Part shown: positions 53,826 through 59,396 of the stretch, in pieces
Position numbering within the stretch: position 1 is the stretch's first letter
How the letters are laid out: the number at the start of each line of letters is the position of its first letter
Assembly: GCA_001898035.1 (NCBI GenBank)
Contig: MKRX01000011.1
Coordinates: forward strand, 11,846-71,241
Length of the DNA: 59,396 nt
Source: Armatimonadetes bacterium 55-13
GTDB taxonomy: Bacteria > Armatimonadota > Fimbriimonadia > Fimbriimonadales > Fimbriimonadaceae
Direction of reading: 5' to 3'
The notes under the pieces: model-generated
Seen by the model: the letters and a program-made list of their open reading frames with translations, nothing else
The model's database searches: none
What the model was told of the DNA's origin: nothing
Position numbers and translations under genes: made by a program

Positions 53826-53859
53826 CAAAAAAGCCTCCTCGCCACTTGAGCGAGGAGGC
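53826..53859 (-). terminator. Terminator of the ABC ATPase gene
   Basis: GCCTCCTCGC (53833-53842) pairs with GCGAGGAGGC (53850-53859). On the minus strand it is followed by TTTTTT. It may also serve the convergent aldehyde dehydrogenase. Confidence 0.85.
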
Positions 53860-53873
53860 CCTGACGCCTGAAC

Positions 53874-55022
53874 TTAGCGGATCGCCGCTTCGGTTTCGGA
53901 ATCGAAGACGTGGATGCGTTCAAGATCAACGATGAACTCGGCAGTTTGACCTTCTTTAATTTTCGTGCCGGTATCGATCGTGGCAATCATGTTGTGCTTG
54001 CCACAAGCCAGATAGGCCACATACTCTGGGCCTAGGGGTTCAAGAACGTCGACCTTCGCAGAGATGGTGTTGGCTTCCGTCCCTTTCACGTGCGTCTCCA
54101 TTCCCTTATCGAAAACGGCTTCCGGTCGGATTCCGAGGACTACCGGCTTGCCTTCATAGGCTCCGGCGGCATGTCCGGCTCCCAGCGGCAACTTGAATTC
54201 GCCCGTATCGACCATCACCACGCCGTCTTCCTTCACGATCTTTGCATCGATGAAGTTCATGGGAGGTGAGCCGATGAAGCCGGCCACGAACTTATTCGCC
54301 GGCTGGTTATAGACCGTCTCCGGGACGTCGCACTGCTGAAGGACGCCGTCCTTCATGATGGCAATGCGCTGCCCCATCGTCATGGCTTCGACCTGGTCAT
54401 GGGTAACGTAAATCGTGGTGATGCCCAGGGTGCGGTGCAGACGGATGAGTTCCGCGCGGGTCTGAACGCGAAGCTTTGCGTCCAGGTTCGAAAGCGGCTC
54501 GTCCATCAAGAAGACCTTAGGTTTCCGAACGATAGCGCGAGCAAGGGCTACGCGCTGCCTTTGACCACCGGAAAGCTCCTTGGGACGTCGCTGGAGATAT
54601 TTTTCAATATCCAGCATCCGCGCGACTTCTTTCACTCGGGTATCGATGTCTGCCTTGATCTTCTTGGCATCCGCCATGTGGCTGAGTTGCCAGAAGAATC
54701 CCTTGAGTTCGCGCAAACGAAGACCGAACGCAATATTGTCGTAGACGTTCATGTGCGGATAGAGCGCGTAGTTTTGGAAAACCATCGCGATGTCTCGATC
54801 CTTCGGCGGTACGTCGTTAACGCGGACATCGCCGATCATGATGTCTCCACTCGTAGCTTCTTCCAGACCGGCAACCATGCGCAACGCGGTGGTCTTGCCG
54901 CAACCGGACGGTCCAACCAACACCATGAACTCTTGGTCCTTGATGCTGAGATTGAGGTCGTCTACGGCTTTTACGTCTTTACCGAAAACTTTGCAAATGT
55001 TCTTGAACGTGACTCCTGCCAA
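53874..55022 (-). CDS. MalK/UgpC/MsmX-type sugar ABC transporter ATPase
   Basis: 382 residues from TTG 55022, preceded by AAAGGAGGG. Walker A is GPSGCGKTT (37-45), signature LSGGQRQ (150-156), Walker B FLMDEP (171-176) and H-loop THDQVEAM. The C-terminal OB-like regulatory domain begins near FVAGFIGSPPMNF and includes LGIRPEAV. It powers import of sugars or oligosaccharides. There are no permease or binding-protein genes nearby, so it is probably a shared ATPase serving several importers, like MsmX. Residues about 107-125 are an insertion compared with the usual family. Confidence 0.93.
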   Translation of the reverse strand: MAGVTFKNICKVFGKDVKAVDDLNLSIKDQEFMVLVGPSGCGKTTALRMVAGLEEATSGDIMIGDVRVNDVPPKDRDIAMVFQNYALYPHMNVYDNIAFGLRLRELKGFFWQLSHMADAKKIKADIDTRVKEVARMLDIEKYLQRRPKELSGGQRQRVALARAIVRKPKVFLMDEPLSNLDAKLRVQTRAELIRLHRTLGITTIYVTHDQVEAMTMGQRIAIMKDGVLQQCDVPETVYNQPANKFVAGFIGSPPMNFIDAKIVKEDGVVMVDTGEFKLPLGAGHAAGAYEGKPVVLGIRPEAVFDKGMETHVKGTEANTISAKVDVLEPLGPEYVAYLACGKHNMIATIDTGTKIKEGQTAEFIVDLERIHVFDSETEAAIR

Positions 55023-55051
55023 CCAGGCCCTCCTTTGGGGTGTCGTCCCGC

Positions 55052-55057
55052 ATTATA
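55052..55057 (-). promoter_or_regulatory. -10 box (TATAAT) of the ABC ATPase
   Basis: A perfect TATAAT on the minus strand, about 30 bases before the TTG start, with the AAAGGAGGG ribosome site between. The -35 region is not clear. Confidence 0.6.
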
Positions 55058-55210
55058 ACCTTTCACCCCCTTAAGCGAAACTAAACAGCGATATAACGCT
55101 CAATCTCCTTCAAAATTTCTGGGATTTCGGGAGGATTGGAACCACTTTCGAGGATTTACGCGGGCCATCAATCTAGACACTTTCGTCAAGATTGTCAAAT
55201 TTTCATCACG

Positions 55211-55239
55211 ATCAAAATCGATTTTTTGATGCCTCAAAA
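55211..55239 (+). promoter_or_regulatory. Palindromic operator upstream of the DUF4198-DUF3386 gene
   Basis: TTTTGATGCCTCAAAA (55224-55239) is a one-mismatch palindrome, the same element as upstream of the haem monooxygenase gene. ATCAAAA at 55211-55217 forms a second dyad with the same TTTTGAT half. The site lies 57 bp before the start codon. Confidence 0.65.
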
Positions 55240-55295
55240 GATATCGTCGTTGTCGCGAAGGCATCGTGCCTTTGTCAATGGCTCCCCAACGACTT

Positions 55296-56594
55296 ATGAA
55301 AAGAACCTTGATCGCTCTGGGCCTTCTGATGGCCTCTCTTTCGCACGCTCACTTCCTGTGGGTCTCGGTCGATCCGAAGAACCCGCAGCGGGTCAAGATC
55401 GAACTCTCGGAGACTCCTGGCGACTCCGCCGTGCCGGGGATTGCTGGCAAAGCCGATAAAGTGAAAGGCTGGCTCCCGGGCGGCCGCGCGCTGAAGTTGG
55501 ACAAGACCGAACAAGGGTTCACGGCCGATGTTTCCGGAGGTCAGGTCAGCGGCGCCAGTCTGGAATACGGCGTGTTAGATCGCAACGATCAGAACCGAGG
55601 CGTGTTCCTCTTGGAGTACTTCGCCAAGTGCGCTTCCACCCTGGAGGCAGCCAAGACCAAGCTTGGACTCAAGACGGAATTGATCGCTGAGAAGGCGAAC
55701 GGCAAGCTGGTGCTCACCGCCCTTCTCAACGGCAAGCCCGCTTCCGATGCCGAGTACGTGGTGGTTCTGGGGAATGACGATGCGGTGGAAGCCAAGGCCG
55801 ATGCAAAGGGACAATGGAGCATCGCCTGGCCAAAGGACCGCTTCATCGCTGCCCGGGTCATGGTTCCTGAGAACAAGTCGGGGGAGATGGACGGACAGAA
55901 ATACACACTGGTTCGCACCTATGCCACCCTCGCCGTCGGGGTCTCGCCGGTCGCCGCGGGCGATTCTTCCGCTTACGAATTACTCAAGCAAGCCGCTCAA
56001 TCGCGCGCCTCTTTTCCGAAGAATGTCCTTGGTTTTAGCGCCGATATCTCGGCGGATGTAGCGGGGCATGCGGTGAAAGGCACGTTCGTCTTTGACCACG
56101 AGCGCGGTCTGGATGTAAAGTTCACCGATGGAAGCGACGAGGACTCCAAGTGGGTTCAGGGCCAACTTCGCAGCCTCATTCTCCACCGCACTTCGATCCC
56201 GTTCGAGAAAGGCGACGGCGCGTACGCCATCAACTTCACCGGCTCCGAGAATGCCCTCGGCAAGCAGGTGGTCCTGAGCGATTCCATGGACTCCCGCTAC
56301 CGCATCCGGGATAGCCAGATCCTGGAGGTCGATCGAAAGATCGGCGAGGGCCGGTTGGTGGTTTGCGTGCTGGACTCCGTTCTCACCAAGGGCGGCCAGC
56401 GACTCTCTACGCAAATGAGCGTCTCTCACTTTGCCCGAGACGGCAAGCTGCAATCGAACGAGATGATCTCCGATCAATTCGTCGAGGTTGGCGGGGGCGT
56501 CTTCCCTGCCGTCCGAAGAGTTCTCTCCACGACCGACGCCGGAATCGTCACCCGAGTATTAACCCTAAGCAACGTCAAGCTCATCCAAAAGTAA
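55296..56594 (+). CDS. Exported DUF4198-DUF3386-like fusion protein
   Basis: 432 residues from ATG 55296, which opens the signal MKRTLIALGLLMASLSHA. The mature N-terminus HFLWVSVDPKNPQRVKI resembles DUF4198, seen in Ni/Co-uptake and other metal-related exported proteins. From about residue 230 (SFPKNVLGFSADISADVAGH, WVQGQLRSLILHRTSIPF, RYRIRDSQILEVDRKIGEGR, GGVFPAVRRVLS) it resembles DUF3386, known mainly from cyanobacteria and plastids. It shares its operator with the downstream haem monooxygenase gene, so a role in haem or metal handling at the envelope is likely. Confidence 0.7.
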   Translation: MKRTLIALGLLMASLSHAHFLWVSVDPKNPQRVKIELSETPGDSAVPGIAGKADKVKGWLPGGRALKLDKTEQGFTADVSGGQVSGASLEYGVLDRNDQNRGVFLLEYFAKCASTLEAAKTKLGLKTELIAEKANGKLVLTALLNGKPASDAEYVVVLGNDDAVEAKADAKGQWSIAWPKDRFIAARVMVPENKSGEMDGQKYTLVRTYATLAVGVSPVAAGDSSAYELLKQAAQSRASFPKNVLGFSADISADVAGHAVKGTFVFDHERGLDVKFTDGSDEDSKWVQGQLRSLILHRTSIPFEKGDGAYAINFTGSENALGKQVVLSDSMDSRYRIRDSQILEVDRKIGEGRLVVCVLDSVLTKGGQRLSTQMSVSHFARDGKLQSNEMISDQFVEVGGGVFPAVRRVLSTTDAGIVTRVLTLSNVKLIQK

Positions 56595-56609
56595 GGTTTC
56601 TCCCTTTGG

Positions 56610-56639
56610 GCCGCCCCTGTGCGGGGCGGCTCATTTTTT
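56610..56639 (+). terminator. Terminator of the DUF4198-DUF3386 gene
   Basis: GCCGCCCC (56610-56617) pairs with GGGGCGGC (56623-56630), followed by TCATTTTTT. It shows that the next gene has its own promoter. Confidence 0.85.
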
Positions 56640-56698
56640 GTTTGAACTCGGCGCGTCATCAAATCGCACAAAAATTCATCAGGACGTCCCAAAGAATC

Positions 56699-56743
56699 TT
56701 GACTTTTCTTGGAAGATAAGACATATTTTTGATGCATCAAAAA
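56699..56743 (+). promoter_or_regulatory. Promoter and palindromic operator of the haem monooxygenase gene
   Basis: TTGACT (56699-56704), a 17-bp spacer and CATATT (56722-56727) form the promoter. The perfect 18-bp palindrome TTTTTGATGCATCAAAAA (56726-56743) starts on the last bases of the -10 box, as expected of a repressor site. Confidence 0.75.
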
Positions 56744-56759
56744 ATTATTTGAGGCGACC

Positions 56760-57128
56760 ATGACAGCAGCGCAATCCTACGATCCGAACTCAATTCCGCC
56801 GGAAACCGGCTTTGTCGCGATTAACTTCATTTCGTGCAACGACACGTATAAATCGCGATTCGAAGAACTCTTTGCCACTCGAGCAAAGGCGATCGACCGG
56901 ATGCCGGGATTTTTGAATATGCAGGTCCTCCGCCCGAACAAAGACGGCGAACCCTATCTCATCGTGAGCCACTGGAAGAACGAAGAAGATTTTCGCAAGT
57001 GGACCAATTCTCCCGAATTCATTGAAGGTCACAAGCGCGGCTTTGAAGACTTGAAAGCCGCTAAAGAGCGAGGCGAGGAGCCTCCGATGTCTTCCTCTTT
57101 CGTCACCTACGACGTTATCGCTCGTTAG
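56760..57128 (+). CDS. IsdG-like haem-degrading monooxygenase
   Basis: 122 residues of the ABM/IsdG ferredoxin-like fold. The IsdG catalytic triad is matched in residue and spacing: Asn22 (VAINFISC), Trp81 (FRKWTNSPEF) and His91 (IEGHKRG), with W-to-H spacing of ten as in IsdG. The end VTYDV also matches. Such enzymes open haem and release iron without cytochrome P450 reductase. The first 15 residues are an extension. Control by the shared palindrome suggests expression under iron limitation or haem excess. Confidence 0.85.
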   Translation: MTAAQSYDPNSIPPETGFVAINFISCNDTYKSRFEELFATRAKAIDRMPGFLNMQVLRPNKDGEPYLIVSHWKNEEDFRKWTNSPEFIEGHKRGFEDLKAAKERGEEPPMSSSFVTYDVIAR

Positions 57129-57140
57129 TTTGAGTTTTAA

Positions 57141-57164
57141 GGGAAGGCCTCCAGGGGACTTCCC
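57141..57164 (+). terminator. Hairpin after the monooxygenase gene
   Basis: GGGAAG (57141-57146) pairs with CTTCCC (57159-57164), with further pairs inside, followed by TCATTT. It is a weak but plausible terminator. Confidence 0.45.
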
Positions 57165-57174
57165 TCATTTCACC

Positions 57175-57879
57175 CTAGGAGCCCGCATTGGCCATGGCCA
57201 CGCGGAATTTCTTCTCTCCCGATGCTTGCGGACCTGTGGAATACACCTGGTAGACGAGGTCCTTTAACTTAGCATCGTGCGGGACGTCGAATGTAAGTGC
57301 GAAATCGACGGCCGCGCCCGGCAACAGTTCGGCGCCTCGCGTTGGACAGTCGATACTGAGCCCGTTTCTGGGCGCAATCGATCGCTCTTTATCATCTGTC
57401 AGCCCAGTTACCTCTCCGGCGGGTAAGAAAACTGTCACCTTTTCTTTGAGTCCATTCTTAATCCGACAGATGGCGATGACAAGATCGTTGTCCTCTGGAT
57501 ATGGGGTCACCTTTTGGTTATCCCCGCTGAACTGATTGGTATATTCCTTGCCTCGAATGACCTTCACGACTTGGAATCGAAAATAGCCATTCCATAGGAC
57601 ATCCCCAATTTTGCCGTTCACTCCTTCCACAGCCGTCGCCCCACCCGACTGCGAAATTTCCCATCCTCGAGATGTTTTGGCGACGGTTAAGTTAAGGGCC
57701 TTGGCCACATCTTTAATGGGAACGTAGGTCACGCCATTGCGCTCTATCACCCCGGAACTTGCCAAATTTCCGTTCACGAAAAGTTTTCCGCCGGCCTGAA
57801 GAGCCCATGTCAGAGTAACGATCGAAGCCAGAATCACGCCGGTTAGCCAAACACGATGCCGCATAGCGATATTCTCCAC
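57175..57879 (-). CDS. Exported copper-amine-oxidase-N-like domain protein
   Basis: 234 residues. The signal or anchor is VWLTGVILASIVTLTWALQA, and a start at 57864 (MRHRVW) is equally possible. A copper-amine-oxidase N-terminal-like domain follows (KLFVNGNLASSGVIERNGV, TYVPIKDVAKALNLTV), used in cell-wall proteins as a binding module. Then comes a DUF4352-like beta domain (DNDLVIAICRIKNGLKEK, VDFALTFDVPHD). The function is unknown. Confidence 0.65.
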   Translation of the reverse strand: MENIAMRHRVWLTGVILASIVTLTWALQAGGKLFVNGNLASSGVIERNGVTYVPIKDVAKALNLTVAKTSRGWEISQSGGATAVEGVNGKIGDVLWNGYFRFQVVKVIRGKEYTNQFSGDNQKVTPYPEDNDLVIAICRIKNGLKEKVTVFLPAGEVTGLTDDKERSIAPRNGLSIDCPTRGAELLPGAAVDFALTFDVPHDAKLKDLVYQVYSTGPQASGEKKFRVAMANAGS

Positions 57880-58014
57880 CGTCTTCTTGCTTTTGAATCA
57901 AAAACGTGGGGTGTTAAATTCTAATCTTTTCTGAATATTCTAATTTGATCATCGATTGTCTCAGACGACGGAGCGGCTGAAGCGAGTCCGCGTCATCGTT
58001 CAGACTTGGGGCGC

Positions 58015-58758
58015 ATGCAGAACTCGCGAAGGGCATTCACGCTCATCGAACTCCTCGTCGTCATCGCGATCATTGCGATCCTTGCGGCCATCCTCTTCCC
58101 CGTCTTCGCCCGGGCTAAGGAAGCGGCCAAGAAGACGGCTTGCCTCTCTAACCTCAAACAGATCGGGACGGCAATGATGCTCTACCAGGGCGACTATGAC
58201 GACGGATTCCCGAACACCGGCCTCAACGTGCTTTGGATCGGTCGCCAGTTCCGCTGGCCGATCATGCCCTATCTCGCATTGGCGCTAAAGCAGAACGGCT
58301 CGCCCCTGACGGCCTCGGGCTCGTCCGCCCTCCTCTACTGCCCTTCCGACTCCACCAAGAAGACATACGACGACACCAGCTACGCCTTCTCCATGGCGTT
58401 CTACCGCCCTTACTCGGTGCTGCAAACGCTGACGCTGCGAGACCTCGCCATCGCCGCCGCCTGCCCGGACTGCACCACGTTTACCGCCACCAACGTCGTC
58501 GAACCCAGCCGCAAGATCATGCTCTTCGAGTGGACCAACGCCCACCTCAACGAAGGCAAAGCCATCAGCCCCTGGGGTTCCTTCTCCACCGCCGGTTCCT
58601 GGACTCCGGGCGCCGACCGCTGGCAGGGCGCACGAAACGACACTTTCGCCGATGGGCACTCGGCGTTCATCCAAGCCAAACGCCAAACCCCCAGCCACCT
58701 GGACACCCCGGATCCGAATGTCACGCCGCTGGGGATTGAAGGAAGCGACTTGCGTTAG
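58015..58758 (+). CDS. Prepilin-like exported protein (DUF1559-type)
   Basis: 247 residues from ATG 58015; a TTG nine bases upstream is possible. It has the prepilin leader (MQNSRRA, then [20 protein letters not shown]) and [24 protein letters not shown], with the C-terminal [21 protein letters not shown] of DUF1559 pseudopilins. It is the third such gene in the window. It is GC-richer than the other two, especially at third positions. Its stop overlaps the stop of the convergent TPR gene. Confidence 0.9.
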   Translation: MQNSRRAFTLIELLVVIAIIAILAAILFPVFARAKEAAKKTACLSNLKQIGTAMMLYQGDYDDGFPNTGLNVLWIGRQFRWPIMPYLALALKQNGSPLTASGSSALLYCPSDSTKKTYDDTSYAFSMAFYRPYSVLQTLTLRDLAIAAACPDCTTFTATNVVEPSRKIMLFEWTNAHLNEGKAISPWGSFSTAGSWTPGADRWQGARNDTFADGHSAFIQAKRQTPSHLDTPDPNVTPLGIEGSDLR

Positions 58759-59396
58759 ACTTTTTTGTCCTTGATTGCGGCGTAGTTTTCCTCAACCTGT
58801 ACCCGGACAGGATGTTTAACTGGAAGGACCTTTTCTGCCAACTGGGACGCTTCAGCAAGGAGGCTTTCCGCTTCAGAGTAGCGGCCAGTGGAATCGTAAA
58901 GAGCAGCAAGGTTGTTGAGGCTCGCCAGGGTGTCCGGGTGGCAATCACCGAGAACATCGCGGCAAAGCGTATGTCCCTCCACATACAAAGGCTCCGCTGC
59001 AGAGTAACGGCCAGTCGCTTTATAAAGTGCGGCAAGGTTGTTCAGGCTCGCCAGGGTGTCCGGGTGGCGATCACCAAGGACATTGCGCTGGAATTCTAGT
59101 GCATCCTTATACAAGGGCTCCGCTTCAGAGTAACGACCAGTGGCCTCGTAAAGACTAGCAAGGTTGTTCTGGCTCCTCAGGGTGTTGGGGTGGAGATCAC
59201 CGAGAACTTCGCGGCGAAGCGTAAGTCCATCAGCCAGCAAAGGCTCCGCTTCAGAGTAACGGCCAGTGGCCTGGTAAAGACCAGCAAGATTGTTCAGACT
59301 CGTCAGGGTGTTGGGGTGGAGATCACCGAGAACTTCGCGGCGAAGCATAAGTCCCTCCACTAGTAAAGGCTCTGCCTCAGAGTAACGACCAGTGGC
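58755..59396 (-). CDS. TPR (kinesin-light-chain type) repeat protein, N-terminus off the right edge
   Basis: The frame is open to the window edge. It is made of 42-residue TPR units with the kinesin-light-chain pattern: [19 protein letters not shown], then [20 protein letters not shown]. At least four full units are present, followed by a 25-residue tail. The underlying DNA repeats every 126 bp. Such arrays form protein-binding scaffolds and often sit C-terminal to NTPase or kinase domains, but the N-terminal part is not in the window, so its partner domain is unknown. Confidence 0.85.
   Translation of the reverse strand, partial: ATGRYSEAEPLLVEGLMLRREVLGDLHPNTLTSLNNLAGLYQATGRYSEAEPLLADGLTLRREVLGDLHPNTLRSQNNLASLYEATGRYSEAEPLYKDALEFQRNVLGDRHPDTLASLNNLAALYKATGRYSAAEPLYVEGHTLCRDVLGDCHPDTLASLNNLAALYDSTGRYSEAESLLAEASQLAEKVLPVKHPVRVQVEENYAAIKDKKV
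58832..59396. repeat. Tandem 126-bp repeats encoding TPR units
   Basis: Near-identical blocks recur at a 126-bp period. For example, GCAAGGTTGTT starts near 58908, 59034 and 59160, and GCAAGATTGTT near 59286. The array continues past the window edge. Confidence 0.8.

Noticed and set aside
56726-56743. Naming the palindrome a Fur box
   Set aside because: It is AT-rich and palindromic, but it does not fit the classical GATAATGATAATCATTATC pattern, so the regulator is left open.
58832-59396. A CRISPR-like array
   Set aside because: The repeats are 126 bp, have no spacers, and are in frame as TPR units.

Overview
The window looks like a chromosomal segment from a free-living, moderately GC-rich bacterium, most likely an Armatimonadota of the Fimbriimonas type. 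This is inferred from gene style: three stand-alone prepilin-like proteins with the [19 protein letters not shown] leader followed by LFPVFAQAK, a mix of polysaccharide-degrading enzymes (GH3-PA14, GH97, DUF5703), a PPK2, and many promoters placed directly on start codons. No mobile element, CRISPR array, tRNA or rRNA was seen, and no gene-free stretch exceeds about 300 bases.

Layout. 1-1605: a MocR-type regulator (cut by the left edge) divergent from a DUF2917 gene, with a repeated 10-mer between them. 1609-6941 (minus): a moxR-DUF58-transglutaminase operon ending in holA. 7034-11209: a ROK sugar kinase, a 43-residue gene, a creatininase-family hydrolase, a small lipoprotein, a lone dihydrolipoamide acyltransferase, and a small protein/nucleotidyltransferase pair. 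11213-12553: a MarR regulator divergent from a SnoaL-DoxX operon with recognisable promoters and operator candidates. 12596-17031: two exported proteins, dnaB behind a DnaA-box-like site, a zinc-ribbon gene and a DUF2961-like protein. 17098-24385: mntH, a CDF exporter, a metallo-beta-lactamase RNase-like protein, purD, a DUF922 protein, a broken STM3941-like gene and a DUF1801 protein. 24434-34661: an ECF sigma/anti-sigma pair, a prepilin-like gene, PPK2, a methyltransferase, purB, recQ, a LacI regulator and a second prepilin-like gene.

34714-53815 holds exported and carbohydrate-related genes: a HEAT-repeat protein, a lactonase-like propeller, a GH3 beta-glycosidase with PA14, GH97, a YHYH protein, a DUF5703 protein carrying an apparent LamG insertion, SIMPL, and a sugar isomerase/epimerase-like protein, then a MASE1 histidine kinase and an aldehyde dehydrogenase. 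53874-55022 is a MalK/MsmX-type ABC ATPase without permeases, plausibly a shared ATPase for sugar importers encoded elsewhere.

The most interesting feature is at 55200-57128. A DUF4198-DUF3386-like exported protein and an IsdG-like haem monooxygenase are each preceded by nearly the same palindrome, TTTTGATGC(A/C)TCAAAA. This suggests a small haem- or metal-responsive regulon. A second theme is leaderless transcription: at least nine genes have a TANNNT-like -10 box 6-8 bases before the start codon and no Shine-Dalgarno sequence, which also corrects several gene starts. The right edge cuts a TPR protein made of 126-bp tandem repeats.
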